Assembly: GCF_001999905.1 (NCBI RefSeq)
Contig: NZ_CP019640.1
Coordinates: forward strand, 1,153,501-1,217,500
Source: Planococcus lenghuensis
Lineage (GTDB): Bacteria > Bacillota > Bacilli > Bacillales_A > Planococcaceae
Reading direction: 5' to 3'
DNA length: 64,000 nucleotides
Part shown: piece by piece, positions 1 through 11,051 of the stretch
How the letters are laid out: each line of letters begins with the position of its first letter
Position numbering within the stretch: position 1 is the stretch's first letter
The notes under the pieces: model-generated
Seen by the model: only the letters and a program-made list of their open reading frames with translations
The model's database searches: none
Told to the model about the DNA's origin: nothing
Program-made: the position numbers and the translations under genes

Positions 1-2
1 TT

Positions 3-1370
3 GCGACAGGTGAACTCCTTGCTGCTTATGCATTGACAGAGCCAAGCTCAGGATCTGATGCATTGGGTGCCAAGACCACAGCAAAGCTGAATGAGGCGGG
101 CACTCACTACGTGCTGAACGGTGAGAAACAGTGGATTACGAATGCGGGATTCGCAGATGTTTTTATTGTTTATGCAAAAATTGATGGTGACAAATTTTCA
201 GCATTCATCGTTGAACGCAAATTCCCGGGTGTATCAGTCGGGCCGGAAGAAAAGAAAATGGGCATCAAATCATCTTCAACGCGCACTTTGATCCTGGAAG
301 ACGCGGAAGTGCCGGTTGAGAACTTGCTCGGCGAAGCTGGACGCGGCCACGTCATCGCGTTCAATATCCTGAACATCGGGCGCTACAAGCTCGGCGTGGG
401 TACCATCGGTGGTTCGAAACGCGCCATGGAAGTGACGATTCCGTATACGAACCAGCGTCAGCAGTTCAAGACACCGATCTCGTCATTCAACCTGACACGT
501 GAAAAGCTGGCGACGATGGCAGCCCGTCTGTACGCCGTTGAAAGCTCCGTCTATCGGACGGTCGGCTTATTTGAAGACCGGATGAGCCAGTTCAGTGATG
601 AAGAGCAAGGAAACGGCAGTCTTGTCGCTGAATCGATTGCCGAATACGCAATCGAATGCTCCCTGAATAAGTTCTTCGGCACAGAAGTGCTGGATTATAT
701 CGTCGATGAAGGAGTCCAGCTTCATGGCGGTTACGGATTCATGCAGGAGTACGAAATTGAACGCGCCTACCGGGATTCCCGCATCAACCGGATTTTTGAA
801 GGGACGAACGAAATCAACCGTCTGCTGGTGCCGGGCACATTGCTCCGCAAAGCCATGAAAGGCGAATTGCCGCTTCTGCAGGAAGCTGAAAAACTGCAGG
901 GTGAACTGCTGACGATGATGCCGGAAGAAATCGGCGTTGAGGCGCTTGAACAGGAAAAGTACCTATTGAAAAATGCGAAGAAAATCGCCTTGCTGGCTGC
1001 CGGACTGGCTGCACAGCGCTACGGTACGAAACTGGAAAGCGAACAGGAAGTACTTGTGAACATTGCTGACATCGTCTCGAATGTCTATGCAATCGAATCG
1101 GTTGTGAAACGGACTGAAAAAGCGATTCAGAATACCGGCATTGAAAAAGCTCAGCAGAAATTGCTGTACACGCAAATTTTCACACAGGAAGCATTCGATG
1201 CCATTGAAAAAGATGCGAAAGAAACATTGATTGCAGCTGCTGATGGTGACAACCTGCGCATGATGCTGTCGGCTCTCCGCAAGCTGACACGCTCTACCCC
1301 GTATAATGTCATTGCAAAAAAGCGGGAAGCGGCTGTTAAATTGATCGAGGCAGAAAAATATATCGTTTAA
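3..1370 (+). CDS. fadE: Acyl-CoA dehydrogenase FadE, 5' end outside window
   Basis: Flavin-dependent acyl-CoA dehydrogenase of fatty-acid beta-oxidation (acyl-CoA to trans-2-enoyl-CoA). The reading frame is open from base 3, so the start lies upstream. Visible are LTEPSSGSDA, the acyl-CoA dehydrogenase signature beside FAD, then QWITNAGFADVF, LHGGYGFMQEYEIERAYRDS and RIFEGTNEINR, the last typical of the C-terminal helical domain. A further ~170-residue C-terminal extension follows, as in the B. subtilis FadE (about 594 aa) type. About 455 residues are visible. It is last in its transcript: a hairpin terminator follows within 10 bases. The neighbours yusI-gcvH-yusF match B. subtilis order, where fadN-fadA-fadE precede them, so fadNA are expected just left of the window. 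Confidence 0.93.
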   Translation, partial: ATGELLAAYALTEPSSGSDALGAKTTAKLNEAGTHYVLNGEKQWITNAGFADVFIVYAKIDGDKFSAFIVERKFPGVSVGPEEKKMGIKSSSTRTLILEDAEVPVENLLGEAGRGHVIAFNILNIGRYKLGVGTIGGSKRAMEVTIPYTNQRQQFKTPISSFNLTREKLATMAARLYAVESSVYRTVGLFEDRMSQFSDEEQGNGSLVAESIAEYAIECSLNKFFGTEVLDYIVDEGVQLHGGYGFMQEYEIERAYRDSRINRIFEGTNEINRLLVPGTLLRKAMKGELPLLQEAEKLQGELLTMMPEEIGVEALEQEKYLLKNAKKIALLAAGLAAQRYGTKLESEQEVLVNIADIVSNVYAIESVVKRTEKAIQNTGIEKAQQKLLYTQIFTQEAFDAIEKDAKETLIAAADGDNLRMMLSALRKLTRSTPYNVIAKKREAAVKLIEAEKYIV

Positions 1371-1379
1371 GTTTCAAAG

Positions 1380-1406
1380 AAAACGCAGCCAGTGTGCTGC
1401 GTTTTT
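1380..1406 (+). terminator. Rho-independent terminator of fadE
   Basis: AAACGCAGC pairs with GCTGCGTTT around a short loop, followed by a T tract. It ends the beta-oxidation transcript and separates it from yusI. Confidence 0.85.
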
Positions 1407-1445
1407 CTCCTTTCTGCTACACTATTAAAGAAAGGAGTGAGCAAG

Positions 1446-1799
1446 ATGGTGACATTTTATTCGTATCCGAAATGCAGCACATGCCGCAAAGCAAAAAAAT
1501 GGCTGGACAATCATGAAGTGGCCTATGAAGAGATACATATTGTGGATTCGCCGCCTTCTAAAGAAGAGATCCGGGCCTTCTATCAAAAGAGCGGTCTGGA
1601 TTTGAAGAAGTTTTTTAACACCAGCGGCATGAAGTACCGGGAGCTTGGTCTGAAAGATCGGTTGAAAGACATGGGTGAGGAAGAGCAGCTGGAGTTGCTG
1701 GCATCGGACGGCAAGCTGATAAAACGGCCGTTAGTCGTTAGCGGAGATCAGGTGACTGCAGGATTTAAGGAAGAGACATTCAGCCAGGCTTGGAAATGA
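1446..1799 (+). CDS. yusI: ArsC/Spx-family protein YusI
   Basis: Thioredoxin-fold protein of the arsenate reductase/Spx family, 117 aa. The start at 1446 (MVTFYSYPKC) follows GAAAGGAGTGA at a good distance; an upstream in-frame ATG at 1392 lies inside the fadE terminator and is not used. Residues 8-15 show PKCSTCRKA with a CxxC pair. Spx itself carries CxxC, whereas classical ArsC has a single N-terminal Cys, so this resembles the YusI/YffB branch whose substrate is unknown. The conserved position between fadE and gcvH is as in B. subtilis. Specific function is not established; an arsenate reductase role should not be assumed. Confidence 0.88.
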   Translation: MVTFYSYPKCSTCRKAKKWLDNHEVAYEEIHIVDSPPSKEEIRAFYQKSGLDLKKFFNTSGMKYRELGLKDRLKDMGEEEQLELLASDGKLIKRPLVVSGDQVTAGFKEETFSQAWK

Positions 1800-1865
1800 A
1801 AGTTGTATTTCCAGTAGGGATATGGCAAACTGAAGCTGTAAGAGTACATAGCTGGAGGTGTTTGG

Positions 1866-2246
1866 ATGAGCGTACCAACAGAACTTCGTTATTCAAAAGA
1901 ACATGAATGGGTGAAAGCTGAAAACGGGACTGCCCGGATTGGCATCACACAGTTTGCACAGGAAGAATTGGGAGATATCGTATTTGTTGAGCTTCCTCAA
2001 GTGGGCGATGAATTGACTAAAAACGAACCATTCGGCAGCGTCGAATCGGTAAAAACAGTTTCTGAGCTGTATGCACCTGTAAGCGGCAAAGTCGTTGAAG
2101 TGAACAGCGGGCTGGAAGACAGTCCTGAACAGGTCAACGAATCGCCATATGAGCAGGCGTGGATGGTTGTGGTGGAACTTTCAGATGAAACGGAACTGGA
2201 AGAGCTGATGGATTCAGATGCTTACAATGAAATGATTGCAGGATAA
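1866..2246 (+). CDS. gcvH: Glycine cleavage system H protein
   Basis: Lipoyl carrier of the glycine cleavage system, 126 aa. It shuttles the aminomethyl group between the P, T and L proteins, and in Bacilli it is also the hub for lipoyl relay to other enzymes. Lys63 in [17 protein letters not shown] is the expected lipoylation site. The N-terminus (YSKEHEWVK) and the full family length are intact. The start has GGAGGTGTTTGG upstream. The other gcv genes are not in the window; stand-alone gcvH at this locus is normal in Bacilli. Confidence 0.96.
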   Translation: MSVPTELRYSKEHEWVKAENGTARIGITQFAQEELGDIVFVELPQVGDELTKNEPFGSVESVKTVSELYAPVSGKVVEVNSGLEDSPEQVNESPYEQAWMVVVELSDETELEELMDSDAYNEMIAG

Positions 2247-2248
2247 TA

Positions 2249-2276
2249 AAAAAGCGCTGATTTCAGCGCTTTTTTC
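2249..2276 (+). terminator. Terminator of gcvH
   Basis: AAAGCGCTGA pairs with TCAGCGCTTT around a TT loop region and runs into six Ts, directly after the gcvH stop. Confidence 0.9.
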
Positions 2277-2310
2277 CGTTCCCAGAAAGAACTGGAGGCA
2301 AACAAGTTTC

Positions 2311-2339
2311 TTTACTTCGATATCAAGGTATTGTATAAC
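2311..2339 (+). promoter_or_regulatory. Probable sigma-A promoter for yusF-yusE
   Basis: TTTACT (2311-2316), 17-base spacer, TATAAC (2334-2339). It lies after the gcvH terminator and about 60 bases before yusF, which needs its own start of transcription. Confidence 0.55.
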
Positions 2340-2398
2340 ATAAGATGCTGCCTGAGTAATGAGCCATTTGAATGTCGTTCATGTAGGAAGTGGAGAAA

Positions 2399-2725
2399 AT
2401 GGATAAAGTGATCATTGTCGAAGGACGCTCGGACAAGACGAGAATCGAGCCGCTCATCGCTGAACCGGTGACGATTCTCTGCACGAACGGCACTGTAAGC
2501 GCAGTCCGGCTTGAGGAATTACTTGCTCCTTATGAGGGATTGGATCTGATTGTGCTCGTGGATGCGGACAAGTCTGGGGAATCACTTAGAAAACTGTTCA
2601 AAAAGGTGTTCCCGGAAGCGCGTCATGCCTATATCGACCGGTCTTACAAAGAAGTGGCGGCAACACCGGTCCGGATTCTTCTGGACGTGCTGATTGGTGC
2701 TAATGTCCGAGTGAATACGCTTTAA
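2399..2725 (+). CDS. yusF: Toprim-domain protein YusF
   Basis: Stand-alone Toprim protein, 108 aa, related to the catalytic domain of DnaG primases and RNase M5. Motifs are IVEGRSDK (catalytic Glu) and VLVDADKSGE (DxD), with an IDRSYKEVAAT C-terminal block shared by the YusF family. The ATG at 2399 is preferred over the in-frame GTG at 2390 because AGGAA (2385-2389) abuts the GTG but sits about ten bases before the ATG. It is closely followed by yusE, so the two are probably co-transcribed. The substrate is unknown; a nucleic-acid nicking or processing role is inference from the fold. Confidence 0.85.
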   Translation: MDKVIIVEGRSDKTRIEPLIAEPVTILCTNGTVSAVRLEELLAPYEGLDLIVLVDADKSGESLRKLFKKVFPEARHAYIDRSYKEVAATPVRILLDVLIGANVRVNTL

Positions 2726-2741
2726 ACTGAAGGTGAAGCAG

Positions 2742-3053
2742 ATGGAAGAATGGACCCACCAGGAGTGGATGAAAACAAAAAATAAAAGCAGATATACTGC
2801 GTTTTATTTATATACACCAATGTGCGGAACTTGTCAGGTGGCTTCCCGGATGCTGCATATAGTCAAGGAAATGCTGCCGTCTCTGACACTCGGTAAAGCA
2901 AACCTGAACTACGTCCAGGAAGTAGCGGAGTTGTATCAAGTGGAAAGTGTTCCTTGTCTGCTGCTGACTAAAGACGGCAAATTGCAGGAAAAGGTCTATG
3001 CGTTTCAATCCGTACCTTTTCTTTATGAAAAACTAAAAACGTTTGACAGATAG
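2742..3053 (+). CDS. yusE: Thioredoxin-like protein YusE
   Basis: Small thioredoxin-fold protein, 103 aa. The redox site is MCGTCQVAS (CxxC) after a YLYTPM strand, and the cis-Pro loop is ESVPCLLL. AAGGTGA before 2742 supports the ATG there rather than the GTG at 2733. No signal peptide, so it is cytosolic. It ends inside the -35 region of the next promoter, so the S-box unit begins exactly at its stop. The partner is unknown; a general disulfide reductase role is inferred. Confidence 0.85.
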   Translation: MEEWTHQEWMKTKNKSRYTAFYLYTPMCGTCQVASRMLHIVKEMLPSLTLGKANLNYVQEVAELYQVESVPCLLLTKDGKLQEKVYAFQSVPFLYEKLKTFDR

Positions 3054-3071
3054 TTCCCTGCCTGATATATT
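3043..3071 (+). promoter_or_regulatory. Sigma-A promoter of the S-box/metNPQ unit
   Basis: TTGACA (3043-3048), 17-base spacer, TATATT (3066-3071). It is near consensus, about 35 bases before the riboswitch starts, and overlaps the yusE stop codon. Confidence 0.85.
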
Positions 3072-3110
3072 GGTGTTCTGACTGAGACAATTTACAATTT
3101 CATATCGTTT

Positions 3111-3278
3111 CTTATCAAGAGAGGTGGAGGGATGTGCCCGATGAAGCCCGGCAACCGTCATGCAAATGAAATGGTGCCAATTCACACAAAACGAAAGTTT
3201 TGGGAGATGAGAGAACGGGTACTTATATTAAATTAAAGTTGCCCTTCTGCTCATAACAACGAGCAGGAGGGCTTTTAT
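3111..3278 (+). promoter_or_regulatory. SAM-I (S-box) riboswitch
   Basis: The leader carries the classic S-box core: CTTATCAAGAGAGGTGGAGG at 3111-3130, then CCCGATGAAGCCCGGCAACC at 3138-3157, a GGTGCCAATTC stem, and GGGAGATGAGAGAA at 3202-3215. It is followed by an intrinsic terminator just before metN. In this family S-adenosylmethionine binding favours the terminator, so metNPQ is made when methionine/SAM is scarce. Position and sequence both fit transcriptional attenuation. Confidence 0.96.
3241..3278 (+). terminator. S-box expression-platform terminator
   Basis: GCCCTTCTGCTC pairs with GAGCAGGAGGGC (12 pairs, one G-U) around an eight-base loop, then TTTTATT. This is the OFF hairpin of the SAM riboswitch. 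An ATG at 3280 lies in its tail and is too close to be the metN start. Confidence 0.92.
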
Positions 3279-3303
3279 TATGGTAAACAGGAGTGTCTTG
3301 CAA

Positions 3304-4329
3304 ATGATTGAGTTGAAGAACCTGACGAAGCGGTTTCAGACGGATAAAGGCGTTCTCACCGCTGTGGATGATGTCAGTCTGTCCATTTCAAAAGGAGAGA
3401 TATTCGGCATCATCGGATATAGCGGCGCCGGAAAAAGCACGTTGATCCGGCTGCTCAATGGGCTTGAAAAACCCACTGCCGGTTCGGTGGATATCCAGAA
3501 TAGAAAGATTTCAGCAATCCGGGGAGTTGAATTGCGGAAAGCGCGCCAGAAAGTCAGCATGATTTTTCAGCACTTTAACTTGCTGTGGTCACGCACTGTT
3601 AAAGAGAATATTGAGTTCCCCCTTGAAATCGCAGGTGTATCCAAGACTGAGCGCAATGCCCGGGCATTGGAATTGATAGAACTGGTGGGCCTGACCGGCC
3701 GGGAGAATGCCTATCCGTCCCAGCTTTCTGGCGGTCAGAAGCAGCGTGTGGGCATTGCCCGCGCGCTCGCAAATGATCCGGAGGTATTGCTGTGTGATGA
3801 AGCGACTTCTGCCCTGGATCCACAGACAACCGACTCCATCCTCGATCTGCTTGTAAGCATTAATGAACGGTTGGGCCTGACCATTGTGCTGATCACCCAT
3901 GAAATGCACGTAATCCGGAAGATCTGTCACCGGGTGGCGGTCATGGAAGCCGGTAAAGTGGTTGAACTTGGAGATGTGCTGAGTATTTTTCAAATGCCGC
4001 GTGAACAGATCACCAAGCGATTTGTCGCGCAAGTGACGGAAGCGGAAGATGCAAGTGAAACCATCCGCCATCTTCGGGAAATTTATCCGGCCGGCGAACT
4101 GGTCAAGCTCGGATTCATCGGCGATCAGACAGAACAGCCGGTTCTGACAGAACTGATCCGGAAGTTTCCTATTGAAGTCAACATCGTGCAGGGGAATATT
4201 TCCCGTACGCAACGCGGAGCTTACGGAACGCTTATGTTGCAGCTGAAGGGTTCTGAAGAGGAGATCCGGGCAGCGATTGCGTTTCTGGAAGACCGGAACG
4301 TCCGGACGGAGGTGATGACGGGTGTTTGA
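3304..4329 (+). CDS. metN: Methionine ABC importer ATPase MetN
   Basis: ATPase of the D/L-methionine importer, 341 aa, the usual length. Walker A GYSGAGKST, signature LSGGQKQR, Walker B VLLCDEATSALDP and switch His in LITHEMH are all present, followed by the C-terminal NIL (ACT-like) domain from about residue 265, the site of methionine feedback in this family. The start at 3304 (MIELKNL) is chosen because AGGAG lies about nine bases upstream; an earlier ATG at 3280 sits in the riboswitch terminator. It overlaps metP by 8 bases. Confidence 0.96.
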   Translation: MIELKNLTKRFQTDKGVLTAVDDVSLSISKGEIFGIIGYSGAGKSTLIRLLNGLEKPTAGSVDIQNRKISAIRGVELRKARQKVSMIFQHFNLLWSRTVKENIEFPLEIAGVSKTERNARALELIELVGLTGRENAYPSQLSGGQKQRVGIARALANDPEVLLCDEATSALDPQTTDSILDLLVSINERLGLTIVLITHEMHVIRKICHRVAVMEAGKVVELGDVLSIFQMPREQITKRFVAQVTEAEDASETIRHLREIYPAGELVKLGFIGDQTEQPVLTELIRKFPIEVNIVQGNISRTQRGAYGTLMLQLKGSEEEIRAAIAFLEDRNVRTEVMTGV

Positions 4330-4990
4330 AACATTTTTACCAAACGTGGATTGGGCAGATATGTGGGAAGCAACGGTTGAAACACTCTACATGACGGCCA
4401 TGGCCACATTTTTCACATTTGTGTTCGGTTTACTGCTGGGTATTCTGCTGTTCCTGACAAGCCCACACCAAGTATGGGCTAATAATATTGTGAACTGGTT
4501 GACAGGCGCGTTCGTCAATATCTTCCGGTCGATTCCATTCATTATCCTGATTATTCTGCTGATTCCGTTTACGCAGATTCTTATTGGAACGATTCGCGGA
4601 CCTAATGCAGCTTTGCCTGCATTAATCATTGGTGCTGCGCCATTCTATGCCCGAATGGTACTGATTGCTCTCCGGGAAATCGACAGAGGAGTGATCGAGG
4701 CCTCCCGGTCGATGGGTGCGACAACGGGGACCATTATCCGGAAAGTGCTGCTTCCGGAATCGATGCCGGCTCTCGTATCCGGAATTACTGTAACGGCCAT
4801 TGCGTTGGTCGGGTATACAGCAATGGCTGGCGTCATCGGTGCCGGCGGCCTTGGAACTTTGGCCTTTCTCGATGGATTCCAACGAAGCCGGGAAGATGTT
4901 ACGTTGACAGCTACCGTGCTGATTCTGATTATTGTATTTATCATCCAGTATATCGGGGATTTTACTGCGTCCCGCTTAGACAAACGCTAG
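4322..4990 (+). CDS. metP: Methionine ABC importer permease MetP
   Basis: Membrane permease of the MetNPQ importer (MetI family), 222 aa with about five hydrophobic helices. The cytoplasmic EAA loop is near residues 135-155 (EASRSMGATTGTIIRKVLLPE), docking on MetN. GTG start overlapping the metN stop by 8 bases implies translational coupling. Confidence 0.95.
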   Translation: MFETFLPNVDWADMWEATVETLYMTAMATFFTFVFGLLLGILLFLTSPHQVWANNIVNWLTGAFVNIFRSIPFIILIILLIPFTQILIGTIRGPNAALPALIIGAAPFYARMVLIALREIDRGVIEASRSMGATTGTIIRKVLLPESMPALVSGITVTAIALVGYTAMAGVIGAGGLGTLAFLDGFQRSREDVTLTATVLILIIVFIIQYIGDFTASRLDKR

Positions 4991-5052
4991 TTTCGGATTT
5001 GATCCGTTATTATAGACTATAAAAGAAAAAACAAAAGGAGAGTTACTAACTT

Positions 5053-5862
5053 ATGAAGAAATTTGTAGCAGGAACTGTATTGAGCGGACTGGCATTGGCC
5101 GGCTGCGGAGCAACCGGAGCAGATGAAGAGACGGAAGTGCTGACAGTAGGCGCGTCAAACGTCCCACATGCGCTCATCCTTGAAGAAGCGGCACCGCTTC
5201 TGGAAGAACAGGGCATTGACTTGGAAATTGAAACGTATCAGGATTACATTTTGCCAAACCAGGATCTCGATTCCGGTGAAATAGATGCAAACTATTTTCA
5301 GCATGTTCCATATCTGGAATCACAGATAGAAGACTTCGGATATGAATTCGCCAACGCTGGCGGCATCCATATCGAGCCGATCGGCGTCTACTCACAGGAA
5401 TATGATTCACTTGATGAGTTGCCTGATGGGGCGACAATCCTGATGAGCAATTCAGTTGCCGATCATGGCCGCATTTTAGCAATGCTGGAAGCGCAAGGCT
5501 TGATTACATTGGCGGAAGACGTTGAAAAAACGGAAGCTGAAGTAAGTGATATCGTGGAAAATCCGAAGAATCTGGTCTTTGATGCTGATTATGAAGCGGC
5601 ACTTCTCGTGCAATTATATGAGGCCGGCGAAGGTGATGCTGTTCTCATCAACTCTAATTATGCGATCGATGCGGGATTGAACCCGATGGAAGATGCCATT
5701 GCACTTGAAGATTCCGATTCGCCTTATGCAAATATCATTGCCACACAAGCTGGAGACGAGAATAGCGAAAATATCCAGGCACTTGTGGACGTGCTGAAAT
5801 CTGATGAGATTCAGGACTTCATTATCGAAGAATGGGGCGGCGCTGTCGTGCCGGTTGAATAA
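5053..5862 (+). CDS. metQ: Methionine-binding lipoprotein MetQ
   Basis: Substrate-binding lipoprotein of the NlpA/MetQ family, 269 aa. The signal peptide ends in a lipobox with LAGC, Cys18 being the lipidation site, so the mature protein is tethered outside the membrane. Family motifs are VGASNVPHALILEE, YQDYILPNQDL, DANYFQHVPYLE and the C-terminal VDVLKSDEIQDFI. It lies 62 bases after metP with its own AAAGGAG site and belongs to the S-box unit. A strong terminator follows. Confidence 0.96.
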   Translation: MKKFVAGTVLSGLALAGCGATGADEETEVLTVGASNVPHALILEEAAPLLEEQGIDLEIETYQDYILPNQDLDSGEIDANYFQHVPYLESQIEDFGYEFANAGGIHIEPIGVYSQEYDSLDELPDGATILMSNSVADHGRILAMLEAQGLITLAEDVEKTEAEVSDIVENPKNLVFDADYEAALLVQLYEAGEGDAVLINSNYAIDAGLNPMEDAIALEDSDSPYANIIATQAGDENSENIQALVDVLKSDEIQDFIIEEWGGAVVPVE

Positions 5863-5879
5863 TTGTAAAACAGAAACGG

Positions 5880-5928
5880 GGCTGCCCCGAAAGGTCATGA
5901 ATTGAGACTTTTCGGGCGGCCTTTTTTG
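5880..5928 (+). terminator. Terminator of metNPQ
   Basis: GGCTGCCCCGAAAG pairs with CTTTTCGGGCGGCC with minor mismatches, followed by six Ts. Confidence 0.85.
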
Positions 5929-6031
5929 ATTAAATTGTTAATTCTTTCAATTTTGTGAATGCTGTACTGTTGGATTTTCCTGTGATAATATGGATATGAT
6001 GTAACAATATCGTACGAAGGGGGGATTTTGC

Positions 6032-6637
6032 ATGAAAAAACTATTAGCAGTAGGCGTCGCAGCTTCATTAGTACTTGGTGCATGTGCTGAAGAAGAACCG
6101 ACGGAAGAACTAACGGAAGAAGAAGTGGAAGAAACGACTGATCAGGTGGTCGAAGAAGAGACCGCTGAAGAAGAAGTCGTGGAAGAAGAAGCGACGGAAG
6201 AGGAAGTTGTAGAGGAAGAGGCAGCTGGAGAAGATGTAGCTCCTGAACTCGTCACTTTCTATCTAAATGTATCCCAGACAATCAATGCTGCTGATGCAGA
6301 CTTGAATGCATTTGAAGCAGCCGCTGCCGATCCGGAAGTGCCGGCTGAAGAAGTGGAAGCTCTAAGAGAAGCGGCGATCGCTTCAGCTGACGCTGCAGCT
6401 GCAGCAGTGGAGGGTATTGAAATCCCTGAGACGCTTTCTGCAGAACAGGCAGAACTTGAGGAAGCTTTAACAGCTGTCCAAGAAGCATACGTTATGAAGT
6501 CCGAAGCTCTGACAGCAGGAGAAACAACATTTGAAGAAGCAAACGCTCGCTTTACTGAAGCGGATGAAATCTTCAATAGCGTTCTTGAAGAATACGGTCT
6601 TGCAGCATCCAGCCTTTTAAATGAAGTAAGCGGCTGA
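6032..6637 (+). CDS. Acidic Glu-rich lipoprotein, unknown function
   Basis: 201-aa predicted lipoprotein. The lipobox is VLGAC with Cys18, and AAGGGGGG gives a strong ribosome site. Residues about 20-65 are a low-complexity acidic linker built of repeated EEEVVEE/TEEE units. The C-terminal ~130 residues are Ala/Glu-rich and helical (AAAADPEVPAEEVEAL, EAAIASADAAAAAVEG), likely a helical bundle or coiled coil. A TGTGATAAT extended -10 lies about 40 bases upstream and its own terminator follows, so it is monocistronic. No enzyme family is recognised; a spacer or surface-associated binding role is speculation. Confidence 0.82.
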   Translation: MKKLLAVGVAASLVLGACAEEEPTEELTEEEVEETTDQVVEEETAEEEVVEEEATEEEVVEEEAAGEDVAPELVTFYLNVSQTINAADADLNAFEAAAADPEVPAEEVEALREAAIASADAAAAAVEGIEIPETLSAEQAELEEALTAVQEAYVMKSEALTAGETTFEEANARFTEADEIFNSVLEEYGLAASSLLNEVSG

Positions 6638-6644
6638 TCACAGG

Positions 6645-6671
6645 AAGCCTGACTTTTGTCAGGCTTTTTTT
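6645..6671 (+). terminator. Terminator of the acidic lipoprotein gene
   Basis: AAGCCTGAC / GTCAGGCTT stem with a TTTT loop and a T tract. Confidence 0.9.
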
Positions 6672-6814
6672 AATTGTGCTTAGCAGCAATGCTGGCAGCA
6701 AGTTAGGTAAAAAGGTTTAAATTGCCGTAGACATGTGTAATCGGCAAAAAATAAGGGTATACTTATAAATGAAAGATTCACATTATTTAACCAGATTGAA
6801 AGGGATGATTCATT

Positions 6815-7012
6815 ATTAGTTCTTCACAGTTTGAACGCACTGAGAAGATGGAACAGGCATTCAGAAGCAAGCACGGATTTGGGATGGATGAGTATCAGAA
6901 AAATCCTGAACTGATCATTGAAGTTGAAAAAAAGCGGGAGCAGGATTATGCCCAAGAACAGCGAATCGTCTCTAATTTAGAACGACAAGTTCACCGTGAT
7001 GATATCGGATAA
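6815..7012 (+). CDS. Small conserved-looking protein, probable ATT start
   Basis: 65 codons, highly charged and helical (SSSQFERTEKMEQAFRSK at the start, ERQVHRDDIG at the end). The frame opens only after a TGA at 6806, and the sole ATG is internal, at 6848, with no recognisable ribosome site. AAAGGGATGA at 6799-6808 is well placed for ATT at 6815 (or 6812), so an ATT start like that of infC is the best reading; otherwise a 54-residue product starts at 6848. Protein-like composition continues upstream of the ATG. No family recognised. Confidence 0.6.
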   Translation: MSSSQFERTEKMEQAFRSKHGFGMDEYQKNPELIIEVEKKREQDYAQEQRIVSNLERQVHRDDIG

Positions 7013-7018
7013 ACATTT

Positions 7019-7054
7019 ATAAGGAGTCAGTGCCTACAGGCACTGACTCCTTAT
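7019..7054. terminator. Perfect 16-bp inverted repeat after the small gene
   Basis: ATAAGGAGTCAGTGCC and its exact complement flank a TACA loop. There is only a weak U tail, so it may be a terminator, a transcript-stabilising hairpin or a regulatory structure. Confidence 0.6.
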
Positions 7055-7126
7055 TGGCATTCATTCTCAATTGGTTAAAATGAATGAAAAGTAAATCTTC
7101 TTTTTCAAAACAGGGAAAGTTAAATA

Positions 7127-7172
7127 AAACAGCGGGAAATCTTTACTTTTGCAAGAATTTCCGCTGTTTTTC
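7127..7172 (+). terminator. Second hairpin with T tract ahead of sufC
   Basis: ACAGCGGGAAAT pairs with ATTTCCGCTGT (one bulged G) and runs into TTTTT. No gene lies between this and the preceding hairpin. It may end read-through from upstream or belong to a leader of the suf operon. Confidence 0.6.
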
Positions 7173-7278
7173 TATTTGTCTCAAAGATTTGCTACTGACG
7201 GGTATTTCAGTTAAAATTAGAATGATACTAATTTAGAATGGTTTTTCCGTTCAACATACAATTAATGGAGGTATAAAT

Positions 7279-8055
7279 ATGTCAACTTTGGTTATCAAGG
7301 ACCTGCACGTTGAGATTGAAGGCAAAGAGATTTTGAAAGGTGTAAACCTTACGATAAATACAGATGAAATTCATGCAATTATGGGTCCGAACGGGACAGG
7401 GAAATCCACACTCGCTTCAGCGGTCATGGGGCATCCGAAGTATGAAGTCACTTCGGGCTCTGTAACAATCGACGGTGAAGATGTACTTGAAATGGAAGTT
7501 GACGAGCGGGCGCAGGCTGGCCTTTTCCTTGCAATGCAATATCCGAGTGAAATCACAGGCGTAACCAATGCGGATTTCCTTCGCTCTGCCATCAACTCAC
7601 GCAGAGAAGAAGGCGATGAAATTCCGCTTATGAAGTTCATCCGTGAACTGGATAATAAAATGGACATGCTTGAGATGGACCAGGAAATGGCACAGCGTTA
7701 CCTCAACGAAGGATTCTCCGGCGGTGAAAAAAAACGCAACGAAATTCTTCAGCTCATGATGATTCAGCCGAAGTTTGCCATTCTTGATGAAATTGACTCC
7801 GGTCTCGATATCGATGCGCTGAAAGTCGTCTCCAAAGGCATAAATGAAATGCGCAGTGAGAATTTCGGCTGCCTGATCATTACGCATTACCAGCGTCTCC
7901 TGAATTACATCACACCGGATCACGTGCATGTCATGATGCAGGGACGCGTCGTGAAATCAGGCGGTCCCGAACTCGCGCATAAGCTCGAAAGTGAAGGGTA
8001 CGACTGGATCAAAGAAGAACTTGGAATCGAAGACGAAACAGTAGGCCAAGCATAG
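7279..8055 (+). CDS. sufC: Fe-S assembly ATPase SufC
   Basis: ABC-type ATPase of the SUF scaffold SufBCD, 258 aa, cytosolic. Walker A GPNGTGKST, signature FSGGEKKRNE, Walker B FAILDEIDSGLD and the SufC-specific ITHYQRLLNYI are visible. It energises conformational change of SufB-SufD during cluster building. GGAGG precedes the start. It is first of five tightly spaced genes in the order C-D-S-U-B, the arrangement of B. subtilis, where SUF is the main and essential Fe-S assembly system. Confidence 0.97.
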   Translation: MSTLVIKDLHVEIEGKEILKGVNLTINTDEIHAIMGPNGTGKSTLASAVMGHPKYEVTSGSVTIDGEDVLEMEVDERAQAGLFLAMQYPSEITGVTNADFLRSAINSRREEGDEIPLMKFIRELDNKMDMLEMDQEMAQRYLNEGFSGGEKKRNEILQLMMIQPKFAILDEIDSGLDIDALKVVSKGINEMRSENFGCLIITHYQRLLNYITPDHVHVMMQGRVVKSGGPELAHKLESEGYDWIKEELGIEDETVGQA

Positions 8056-8072
8056 TCGGAGGGGAGAGACGA

Positions 8073-11030
<2,958 letters not shown>

Positions 11031-11051
11031 TAATAGAATGGGGGAACGATC

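Noticed and set aside
1446..1799. Arsenate reductase assignment for yusI
   Set aside because: The CxxC site and synteny fit the YusI/Spx branch, and no arsenic resistance genes are nearby.
6241..6580. Reverse open frames inside the acidic lipoprotein gene
   Set aside because: They are shadows produced by GAA/GCA-rich codons; no start signals.
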